From Anaerolineae bacterium (GTDB lineage: Bacteria > Chloroflexota > Anaerolineae > 4572-78 > J111), in the NCBI GenBank assembly GCA_020433785.1, contig JAGRCC010000178.1, positions 1-24,211 on the forward strand: a DNA stretch of 24,211 bases, read 5' to 3'. The notes under the pieces are model-generated. The model did no database searches, was not told the origin of the DNA, and was given only the letters and a program-made list of their open reading frames with translations. Within the stretch, counting starts at the first letter, position 1; each line of letters starts with the position of its first letter. The translations under genes and the position numbers were made by a program. This document shows, one piece after another, positions 17,701-21,015 of this stretch.

Positions 17701-19876
17701 CTTCCGACAATAGAACATCGGCGAAGAGGCGGCTCTCATCCGCGCCGATGTCGGCCCGACTGCCCTGCGGTCGCGGGTCGTTTTCAAAGTCGGTGGTGAC
17801 GGGCGAGGCCGGATCGGCGGCGTTAATGGAGGTCGAACTTGATTGGAGGCGAAAATCATTCCCGCCAGCGTTCACAAAGTCAGGGCTATCCGAAATATCA
17901 TTCGGCCCGGCAAAGGCGGGATTGCTGTAATTCGTGGTGTTATCGAAGTTATTGTAGTCAAGACTGACCGCGTTTGTGCTCACAGCGGCGAGGCCGTCGG
18001 CCGTATTATTGGCGACGATGTTGCTGCGCAGCGTGACTTGCCCCCCGCTGGCGCCGTAAACGCCGCCCCCGGACGAAGCGCTGTTGTTGTAAATCGTATT
18101 GTGTAACAGGGTCGAAGTGCTGCCGCTGGCGTTGTAGACGCCGCCGCCCTGCCCGGTGGCCGCATTGTCATGGATAATATTGTTGCGTAAGGTGGCATTA
18201 ACGTTGCTGCCCAAATAGACGCCCGCCCCATCCGTTTCCGCCCCGCCGGTCAAGCGTAGGTTTTCAATGATCGGGCTGATGCTCGAGGGCCCTTCAATAT
18301 AAATCGCCCGGCCGCCGCCGCTGGCATCGAACACTGTTGGGCCGTAAACCGGGTTGATCCAATCGGTGACCGTGTAGCCGCCGCGCAGCGTGAGCGTTTG
18401 AGTGATATAAGCGATCTGGTTGAGCGAATTAACCGTTTCGACAGCATCGCACAGCCCAGCTACCTGAACCAGATCGCCGCCGGTGGCGTCGTTGAGCGCC
18501 TGTTGGACGGTTGTGTAGACCTGCCCGCCCTCCACGCGAGCGAAACAGGAAGCTAAGGTATCAATGGCTTCATCGGCCCCCCGGTCGAAACCCGCACCGA
18601 AAGGCCGGCCTTCACCTTCGAAGTCGAAGGCCAGCGCCACATCCGTGCCGGAGTTGATGGCCGGCGAACTGGGGGAGAGGTGGAGGTTGAAGGTGGCGGG
18701 GTTGACGAAGAGAGGATCACGAATAAAGTTATTTGAACCGATGGTTGTCGGGTTAATACTAATACTACCATTGTTAATATCATCTGGATTATTGCCGGAA
18801 AAATCGGTGAAATTAATCGTGATGTTATTAGCCGATGAATAAATCCCGCCTCCGCTGACAGCGGTATTATCGGCGATGAGACTGTTAACAATATCAATGC
18901 TGCCACCACCAAAAAAGATACCACCACCCTGATTAGCTCCATTATTACCGAAAATAGTATTATTAATGAGGTCAACATCGGCATTAAGAATACCAATTCC
19001 CCCAACAGAAGTTATAACTTGATTATTGTAGATAAGATTGCTTCGCAAAATGACCGCACCATCATTTGCATCAATTCCCCCGGCGTTACCAGCCGTATTG
19101 CTAAAAATCTCACTAGCTTCAATCGTCGCCGTACCGGTGAGTACTTGGATACCGCCACCAAGACCGCCGGCGGCGGTGTTTGCATAAATTCGACTGTTCC
19201 TAATAGTTAAATGGGCTACAAAGCCAAGACTCGGATTTCCATTGACTACCCCACCACCAGAAGCACCGCCAGTTACACTATTGCCGAAAATATTACTATT
19301 TTCAATAGTGAGAATGCCTCTCTCATTGTATACGCCACCGCCAACAAGCGTAGTACTACCACCGGTTATATCGAAGCCACTAATCGTCACTTCGACCGCA
19401 GCCGCCACATGAACAACTCGATCGGCACCTTCAGCATCGATGGTCGTGACATTTGTATCCGGGTTAGATGCCACCCAATCGGCCGTAGTATAACCCCCTC
19501 TTAGCGTTATGGCTTGACCGATGGAAATTGATTTAGTGTAAACACCAGTGGCTACACGAATTTCATCCCCAGGGTCAGCCTGATCTATGGCATTTTGGAT
19601 GGTCTCACAGGGGTTGAAAGTATTAGAACAATCGTTACCGGCATCACTGCCGGTCGATGCCACATAACGAATGGGCGGGCCGGCGGCCTGCATTACCTCA
19701 GGCAGGCCCAGCAACCATAAAAAGGCGACCAACAGCATGCAAAATGCCAACAGAAAAACTGATCCCAGCCGAAATAGCAGCCGAGATGATTTTTGGCTAT
19801 TGGGTTGAATCGATAGATCAGATACAACGCTGTTCGCTACAGGAGTAATTTTTGGCAATGCGTTAATTTTTTTCAT
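2732..19876 (-). CDS. Giant secreted modular beta-helix/Calx-beta surface protein (5714 residues)
   Basis: One intact frame of 5714 codons. Residues 1-65 are an extended signal sequence: a 36-residue n-region, hydrophobic core 37-58, likely cleavage after VMQA64 or A65. Eight parallel beta-helix modules follow, at about 70-436, 447-716, 954-1364, 1365-1730, 1731-2098, 2099-2492, 2493-2900 and 3161-3509. They are rich in GGGIYN- and NNTA-type coils and mostly end in D-x-GADE. NEW3/DUF11-like domains separate them at about 717-950 and 2905-3160, and two DUF11-like domains fill 3510-3859. Eleven Calx-beta domains span 3860-5094, five Fn3-like domains 5095-5553, a LYFPILLKN motif lies at 5560-5568, a CARDB-like domain at about 5574-5690, and a Pro/Thr-rich tail ends the protein. 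There is no LPxTG or C-terminal membrane span. Calx-beta domains usually bind Ca2+, and such architectures occur in adhesins and surface stalks. No catalytic motif was recognised. The start is backed by GAGGA six bases upstream. The exact role is unknown. Confidence 0.92.
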   Translation of the reverse strand: MKKINALPKITPVANSVVSDLSIQPNSQKSSRLLFRLGSVFLLAFCMLLVAFLWLLGLPEVMQAAGPPIRYVASTGSDAGNDCSNTFNPCETIQNAIDQADPGDEIRVATGVYTKSISIGQAITLRGGYTTADWVASNPDTNVTTIDAEGADRVVHVAAAVEVTISGFDITGGSTTLVGGGVYNERGILTIENSNIFGNSVTGGASGGGVVNGNPSLGFVAHLTIRNSRIYANTAAGGLGGGIQVLTGTATIEASEIFSNTAGNAGGIDANDGAVILRSNLIYNNQVITSVGGIGILNADVDLINNTIFGNNGANQGGGIFFGGGSIDIVNSLIADNTAVSGGGIYSSANNITINFTDFSGNNPDDINNGSISINPTTIGSNNFIRDPLFVNPATFNLHLSPSSPAINSGTDVALAFDFEGEGRPFGAGFDRGADEAIDTLASCFARVEGGQVYTTVQQALNDATGGDLVQVAGLCDAVETVNSLNQIAYITQTLTLRGGYTVTDWINPVYGPTVFDASGGGRAIYIEGPSSISPIIENLRLTGGAETDGAGVYLGSNVNATLRNNIIHDNAATGQGGGVYNASGSTSTLLHNTIYNNSASSGGGVYGASGGQVTLRSNIVANNTADGLAAVSTNAVSLDYNNFDNTTNYSNPAFAGPNDISDSPDFVNAGGNDFRLQSSSTSINAADPASPVTTDFENDPRPQGSRADIGADESRLFADVLLSEAPESPQVVTDTAQIVNSVITFTHTITNLGNIAANDTFIVTTSNSDGWTVNVVPASLSPLNAGDSTTFEVLVQVPGTVPDPLYNQTIVTATSQSNAGTFASVIDLIASPSVELIDNDDPPFEDPQSLDPGDVITYTYTLRNSGPTTDTFTIDMTSTPFGWGTLIAPPDDTTPITLAAGSSASIIVRVAVAETAPNGLAEIVKVTATSQNFDVSATVTDTTIANGTIGDRYVSLTGNNTNNNCTVSTSPCRTINYAVGQAAAGDAVRVAQGTYVIPSGININDPIELYGGYDNAFSSQSGAPADTQIDIQNIGRGLTINANPGPFAITIDNLTIKNANASGAGGGIFLQQSPAITLSRLIIQDSSATQGAGIYLSSSTSPIIVDQVVVSNTTASNLGGGIYVAGGSPLLSNVSISNTTANRGGGIYVAGGTPTLTSSHIYGANASTTGGGLYQALGTLTVERTRVEASSAASGGGVYVSGGTLNLRNNFVYSNTTTGSGAGIYNNGILKAAHNTLYANQAGSTGGGVFDNNTSGLVLSNMIFAANSGSSGGAFYRGDGGTVSASIAYNLYFNNTPNNSNVSTGANTRTGDPFFADVAAGDLHLTADSAAVDAGDPASTVTDDIDGDFRPINQGFDIGADELSGCLARVLAAPDTIYGVLQNAIDAAGSGDTVQVSGTCRGVQPRLVGGQTISQTAIITGNIIIAGGYNSTFDNNPDTDPVTTTLDAQGLGRTLVVTDSATVSLSRLTLTGGQANDGGGLYNGNSQLQTIDLTVSGNQAVNGAGVYNLNGTTTLSRTTLISNTGGSGGAAYNAAGSLTTEGVIAANNTALIDGGGFYNAGGATLTLVNTILTGNTAPSGNGGGLYNESDNLTVRHDAFYLNQANQGGGIYHDAGSATPIINSTILISNTAGSGGGIFSNGTDPTFGYNDVFGNTGGGYGGISDQTGVNGNIAVDPNFLSTTLTDANFLHISSGSPVEDQGDPASPIIIDIDQDPRPSNQNPDIGVDEVAGCFARINTDPRIYGAVQTAIDAATDGDVVRVAGVCAGVRPFDDGGTVVNQTILITKPITVQGGYTKTNNLDGPSDPETNPTVLDALGGGRTVYITTTSNSLIVLEGLHLRGGNDTNGGAMLVRSGVVSMTHNRIYSNTATSGGAIYNEAGTVTLQGDNLLDTGDNEIYGNTATDGGALYNAGGQMTVDDALLHDNTATDGGAFYHAGGTSVLQNNILRDNSADNGGAIYNASTGLTVRHNTVYSNDAATNGGGFYTENASPTVVNNIFSDNTATTGHAIFSTVAFTPDYNNAFPDDANGYGGSATAGPNSLADDPGFIDAAGGDFHLSSSSPMIDVGDPSMTLTYDFDNPFDTRPGNQGFDLGADEVPGCLAKVVESDTIYGNLQTAIYNSQPGNTILVTADECRGVHPFNPGSGVVNQTIHITHSLTIEGGYNDAFSAVTGNKTILNPESQGRALFVLNSTVTLMNFDLSNGDAGSLGGGPSGDDAGGGVYLQNSTVSLDQVAVYSNTAQYGGGGFIDATSSLSMTGESEIYNNTATIGGGGLYNDGTLGMAESRIHNNSAVQGGGLYNTAAANLDLGNRFYSNQADQGAAIYHTTSNNLSLVNTFIYNNQATTAGGGVYIDSGNPDILHNTFYSNQVDAATAGGAVYVNSGSPTIKNNIFSQNQANGSSHAIHTAAVGATIDFNNYWTAGVGVQVTGAVVSGGNGVDGDPLLEDPAGEDFHLTANSPAINAGETLGAVTRDFEEDPRPINSASDIGADEVNACLARLDGTIYGSIGAALADADPGDFIDVAEGICEENLTISQDITIEGSWEKDFSAKVTAGSQPVVVTTIDGTASGTVIDITGAVAKADLSWLEISNGQTGGNGGGINSQAELLILSDAEVISNSAVNGGGIYLADNTTADLTNVDLGIGLSQPGSIASSDGGGIYIGSNVTATIENGGVSFNQAAGNGGGMYIASGSDVSIEGGFPISNNEAGGDGGGIYYQGAEFSFINKQINENTAVNGAGMYATGSGSLSFINPNFYQNQATTNGGGFYYGGSASPTLYFATIRENDANQGGGVYNVSGSTTVSASIVASNTATLNGTGIHVAGGSVAVNYTLQWNNTYNGESAGTGNLVADPRFRTADPGGDLSYNSPAIDAVPNAVSEIDFDRFNEVRPQLCAKDMGRDEYLVQEGNRLLEWIGPTPTGATLAPTESVTYTYSVTNQSQNTSNQVDLGPGTGYTETVTITLNSTQNWSEIISVVGGTDVVTQPDGLSASVVLGPGQSATVEVRTTVPPGTFADVVDSTTLDAVGYQCVGGTTTQNTSNAAVTNVEQGVSFTLTPDHFGTAAPGDVLTFTHTLSNTGNLTDTYTLFSNSSGIYVGGVIMQPPAPDYQVTLGPNMSSTVIISLTVSPSAGSGLVESVSAIAQSGLDSSQAGAANTLTINGTSGIRHVSLNGEDLRNTSITDTNVLGDNNCTETNFPCRSIQWALSQAAPDDLIKIEQGIYNVSGTDIVTAVYNSLTVTQIAFIDKAVTLQGGYTDTNWDEDPPNHISQTTTLDPGSAGRAIFVTVNPTGTVTIDRLTIANGDAAGLGGGPGDADAGGALYNDGADLTLTALRLQDSDAAYGGGLYSSDGDLLLQNNFIHGNQATNDGGAVYVADGSATVENDTLYNNSAQNGGAVYIDQGALLVNSSIVATNTTAGGGSGALDNNAASATSDYNLYAGNSGGDVNNITQGGNESSGDPAFIDPTADPPNLHIDLASDAREGGDPGSTLDIDYDNDPRPLPDTGVNDIGADERVPVQSLTFITNTFTLTTAPNTLVITHTLVNDGDVPEQVTLTESSDQGWLTNIEPPLSTPFVVTNQTSRTVTVTYTIPATAAGLINVTTITATPVSTSLLPVTVVDTIQVEGPRWEISKVAEPPDTVQPGGLITYTLTVTNTGELTTTADFTITDQLPLNYVNFVSADPTPISTDPVQWVLSDQIGIGESLTVTLVVSVNTVITDGLAIVNDAYSVTGGGTLGVATGAPVTVTVESTATTEITLAKTVDPPSTTPGGVVTYTITLTNSSPSPVTVALTDTLADGFSPTSVVTDVVVPAATIIGDGVATVSFNATAPLTVGTYVNPLVTATYGLSQTTLIDSAPLIVTETEVDFSQAAYSVDESAGTATITVTLSATSTQPVSVDYATADNTATAGSDYTAVTDTLVFSPGAISATFTIPITDDSLPEANEIVDLNLSNAQGATLAAINNPAQLTIIDDDVLPTIDFSAATYQVDENDPAQEAVITLTLSSAVTNTITVTVESADNTATAGSDYTAISTTLVFPANTTVLTFTVPISDDSQLEGAETLTLTLSSPVSGTLVTAVNNPAVLTILDDEAVTADFSSTSYSVDETAGTATITVTLSATSTQEVGVDYLASNGTATLGSDFGTASGTMTFTSGITQQAFTVPITDDLLFEADETVVLTLLNPNLVNIGVTSPAILTILDNETQPEVDFATSAYTVDETAGTATITVTLSAVAGITATVDYETTDNTATSPADYTAISDTLTFSPGVTQTTFAVTIIDDPLVEGSETLTLTLSNPVSATLATAGNNPATLTIVETETLPEVGFASATYEVDEDVASGQAIITVTLSSAPGLTATVVYSTTDGTATSPADYDATTGVLTFTPGVTVATFPVPINDDALSEGDESLTLSLSSPVSATLGAIDTATLTIIDDEALPVVGYAVTNFSVNEDIGSAVITLTLSAATGTTATVNYQTTAGTASSPADYIDQSGTATFNPGESSTTFTVPIVNDTDIEGDEALTLTLASPVSLTLGSTATATLTIIDDDTPTVDFSAASYSVDETAGTAIITVTMSVSSALQTTVDYATSDGTATDPTDYISTTGTLTFASGITVQTFSVTINDDGVLEGSETVSLALSNVSNANLGNTNNPATLTIIDDDASTIQFEPADYMVFENVGTKVISVTLSPAQAVTATVDYFTSDGTATDPTDYLAASDTLTFTPGITAVTFTVSIVDDTIFEPTESFQLNLTNVVSANIGSPTGTVTIIDGDTPPTVDFETADFSVDENAGPATIVVTLSTASELSATVVYSTSDGTASSASDYTMVTGTLIFNPGEISTTFTIPITDDALYEDDETVLLSLSSPVNAVMGSGSATLTIIDDELPPVVEFDREFYTVEEDVGSAVITVSLSSAAGTDVSVDYQSTDDTALAVSDYTAVSNTLTFSAGTTVLTFTVPITDDALFEDDEQLLLDLSNEISATLGVISQTTLIIRDNDTVPEFAFSTSNFTVDEDAGPAVITVTLSAVAGVTRTVGYSTSDITALSTQDYITTSGALTFPAGITALNFTVPITDDLLIEGDETLQLTLFSLSSESEGAVITTSLLTILDDDDSTEKPFLIAPPNGTITNSNNIDLIWSRVTGALTYTLYLTPTGVFDIPDPGSGSQVISSTVLPEGVYSWTVAAINALDVSSGVTDTWVFTIDNTAPAAPALIAPPNGTLTNDPDVTFVWSDVADAVSYRLALTSPVTSTILGPFTNTSAALTLLDGDGVYTWTVESIDAATNTSGFTDTWTLTLDTTPPTSPTLILPPDGAVFTQTNIITFEWTASVDALSGPVTYTLSLNGVAPQTLAVTSTSLSLADGVYNWTVSATDGAGNTAITGTHTFTVDLSPPPIPTLISPPDQTYTNDPDVTFIWSPSTDALSYTLSISSFGIIDVGNSTTYTATLPEGVYDWTVWAIDSYSRTLGYSDTWRLTVDFTPPTTPTLIAPPDTSVITTTTQPTFEWTASTDALSGPVTYTLVVSNSSGLAFTVDLTGTTYTPPTGLALDTYTWAVQAHDLAGNTATSTTFTFTLQAQPSDLYFPILLKNFSPPEPTPAPDLIISDFSVIPNGDGTYRVSVTAINQGPISVADPNNFHVAVYDTNDLTTPLILWGVQGEWFPSGGGRILTVNNFTFPNSGSLNLRAWADPFNVVVETDNSNNTNDLSVTVTAASGVSPQARPTYPPGPQPTPTQTP
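2807..3157 (-). other. CARDB-like C-terminal domain of the giant protein
   Basis: Residues about 5574-5690 read as a CARDB-type (APHP-like) beta sandwich: PDLIISDFSV at the start, a VTAINQG strand, and a late VVETDNSNNTND segment. These domains are common at the ends of secreted bacterial proteins and are thought to act in adhesion or spacing. Just upstream, LYFPILLKN resembles a motif I associate with exported Chloroflexota proteins. The protein ends soon after in a Pro/Thr-rich tail. Confidence 0.6.
3218..4594 (-). repeat. Five Fn3-like repeats of the giant protein
   Basis: Residues 5095-5553 contain five units of about 90 residues. Each begins with a TLIAPPDG-like strand, carries a VTFxWS or FEWTAS segment and closes with a Y-x-WTV-x-A-x-D turn before the next TPP linker. 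The pattern fits fibronectin type III or Ig-like spacer domains common in extracellular proteins. Units 3 and 5 share a DALSGPVTYTL stretch, which points to duplication. Confidence 0.75.
4595..8299 (-). repeat. Eleven tandem Calx-beta domains of the giant protein
   Basis: Residues 3860-5094 contain eleven consecutive Calx-beta domains averaging 112 residues (about 336 bp). Each opens with a VDFSxxxYSVDE-like strand, has a TADNTATAGSDYT-like centre, an FTVPITDD turn with paired acidic residues, and ends with LTIIDDD. The acidic ends are the usual Ca2+ ligands in this family. The array is the main source of DNA-level repetition in the window. Confidence 0.88.
9350..19669 (-). repeat. Eight beta-helix modules of the giant protein
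   Basis: Residues about 70-3509 contain eight modules of roughly 270-410 residues. Modules 1, 3 and 8 open with a RYVSLTGN-like strand and an N-PC-TI sequence. Modules 2 and 4 to 7 open with a C-x-A-R start and a TVQQAL- or LQNAID-like helix. Each then runs through a GD-x-V-x-V-A strand, a GGYT turn and many short coils with GGGIYN, and closes with a D-x-D-x-D-x-RP and D-I-GADE cap. Module 4 has GVDE and module 7 GRDE instead of GADE. NEW3/DUF11-like segments interrupt the series after modules 2 and 7. Confidence 0.85.
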
Positions 19877-20202
19877 GGGGAATCCTCAGCAATAAGCTTC
19901 TGAGTGTTTAAAATGGGTCAATTTGCAGCCAGTCGAAACTGACGCTCGTAGGAGTCGAGATAACGCTCAGAATGAAATGTTTAGCTAAAGGCAATTGGTT
20001 AATGAGACGGGGTAGTGGTCGTGCTGATCAAATTTTTAATGGACGGATATATAAGATATCGCCGGTGGGCAGTCAACAAGTAACGTCATGATATAACATT
20101 ATGTAATATAGCACAAGAGTGAGCCTACAAAATTTACAGTGCTGGTTAACATTTCCCGGCAATCCAACCTATGATGACGGCCTAATCAGCAATATTGAAG
20201 AC
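19877..20202 (-). promoter_or_regulatory. Promoter and long leader of the giant gene
   Basis: On the minus strand a TTGACT -35 (20071-20076) and a TATATA -10 (20048-20053) stand 17 bp apart. The implied start is near 20041, leaving an untranslated leader of about 165 bases. The leader contains a 6-bp stem with a UUCG tetraloop (19928-19943). The ribosome binding site GAGGA (19883-19887) lies six bases before the ATG. The rest of the stretch, up to the pilin terminator, holds no gene that I can support. Confidence 0.5.
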
Positions 20203-20273
20203 AAAAAAGCAGCGAACAAACAGGCTGGGGGTCGATCTAGGCCAACCAGCCCACTGCTGTTTGCTCGCTGCTT
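20203..20273 (-). terminator. Intrinsic terminator of the pilin gene
   Basis: On the minus strand the 17-base arms 20257-20273 and 20207-20223 pair with one G-U wobble. An inner CCAGC/GCTGG pair extends the hairpin, and a run of six T residues (20203-20208) follows and overlaps the base of the stem. The hairpin starts three bases past the stop codon at 20277. This is a textbook rho-independent terminator and separates the pilin from the giant gene. Confidence 0.85.
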
Positions 20274-20276
20274 AAT

Positions 20277-20693
20277 TTACCAACTAACGGTTACGCCCTC
20301 ACCCCCAATATCGTCAACGGCTGTTACAAATCCGTGACCGGGTGGATTGTTGAACGTAAAGGTACACGTTGACGAGCAGGATTGGCTCCCTGAAATTCCG
20401 CCGTCGCCGCTCACCGTAACGGTGGCACTTTGAGAAACGGTTACGCGGACGATCAGTCGTGCCGGCGTGCCATAGCCGCCCGGAGCATAAGTCGCATTGA
20501 GGCTAGTAATAGCCCCGTTACTAATAATAACGCCGCTATGTTGCAGCACAGCGGTTATCCGGGCAAAAACCCGGCTCACTTCCGGTCCCAGTTGCAGTAG
20601 AATGGCAATGACCACTACGGCGACCAGAACCAGGATTAGCGCGTATTCCACTAATCCCTGTCCTTCTTCACGCTTTAATCGATACTTAATCAT
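20277..20693 (-). CDS. Flp-type pilin with C-terminal beta-rich domain
   Basis: A 138-residue type IV pilin-like protein of the Flp/Tad class. The leader MIKYRLKREEG precedes QGLVEYALILVLV: prepilin peptidase would cut after Gly11, putting Glu16 at mature position 5 and Tyr17 at position 6, the hallmark of Flp pilins. The hydrophobic helix runs about 14-35. Classical Flp pilins are about 50-80 residues. This one adds about 85 residues (55-138) predicted to be beta-rich, with a C-x3-C pair (Cys106, Cys110) that could form a disulfide outside the cell. AAAGGG (20702-20707) eight bases upstream supports the start. The gene has its own promoter and terminator. No Tad secretion ATPase, prepilin peptidase or outer component is nearby, so assembly machinery would have to be encoded elsewhere. 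A pseudopilin or surface-fibre role next to the giant surface protein is inferred. Confidence 0.87.
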   Translation of the reverse strand: MIKYRLKREEGQGLVEYALILVLVAVVVIAILLQLGPEVSRVFARITAVLQHSGVIISNGAITSLNATYAPGGYGTPARLIVRVTVSQSATVTVSGDGGISGSQSCSSTCTFTFNNPPGHGFVTAVDDIGGEGVTVSW

Positions 20694-20735
20694 TAATAAT
20701 GCCCTTTACTTAAATAAATTTGATTAATAAAATAA

Positions 20736-20779
20736 ATGATAAGATTAAAAATATAACCTAACAATGCTACCTATAGCAT
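20736..20779 (-). promoter_or_regulatory. Pilin promoter with flanking inverted repeat
   Basis: On the minus strand TTGTTA (20759-20764) and TATCAT (20736-20741) are 17 bp apart, giving a start near 20730 and a leader of about 36 bases. A perfect inverted repeat ATGCTA-ccta-TAGCAT (20764-20779) touches the upstream edge of the -35 box and could be an operator. The surrounding DNA is very AT-rich. The assignment rests on consensus matching only. Confidence 0.4.
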
Positions 20780-20838
20780 ACAACAAAAGACGATTTATGA
20801 GAAGTGAAAAAAGTCAACTTCTTATCGCCCGAAAGTAC

Positions 20839-20868
20839 TTGACAAATTGCCCAAAGGTCACAAATAAT
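20839..20868 (+). promoter_or_regulatory. Distal promoter candidate for the histidine kinase
   Basis: A perfect TTGACA -35 (20839-20844) is followed 18 bp later by AATAAT (20863-20868), five of six matches. A perfect TATAAT also occurs at 20868-20873 but with a 23-bp spacer, too long for sigma70. Transcription from here would give a leader of about 140 bases. Confidence 0.4.
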
Positions 20869-20917
20869 ATAATACATAAGTACTATCCAGGGCCATAGTC
20901 TATGAGTACCTATTAGC

Positions 20918-20947
20918 TTGACACCGGCATGGGGCTTGTGCTACGAT
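20918..20947 (+). promoter_or_regulatory. Proximal promoter candidate for the histidine kinase
   Basis: A perfect TTGACA -35 (20918-20923) and TACGAT -10 (20942-20947) are separated by 18 bp. The implied start is near 20954, about 60 bases before the chosen kinase start. Downstream there is a short direct repeat, CGGATCGGATCGG (20962-20974). Confidence 0.5.
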
Positions 20948-21015
20948 ACCACCGGTAATTTCGGATCGGATCGGTCAAATGACAAACTATCCATTCCGCT
21001 ATGCTAAGAAATCAT

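Noticed and set aside
2732..19876. Idea that the giant protein is a polysaccharide lyase or other enzyme because of its pectate-lyase-like beta-helices
   Set aside because: I saw no catalytic Asp/Arg/Lys cluster typical of pectate lyases, and the repeats match generic beta-helix modules with GADE caps, so an enzymatic call is not supported.
20119..20337. Plus-strand frame of 72 codons between the giant gene and the pilin
   Set aside because: It runs through the pilin terminator hairpin and into the antisense strand of the pilin, without a ribosome binding site or recognisable domain.
20868..20873. Perfect TATAAT as the -10 box for the TTGACA at 20839
   Set aside because: The spacer would be 23 bp, too long for a sigma70 promoter; the overlapping AATAAT at 20863 with 18 bp fits better.
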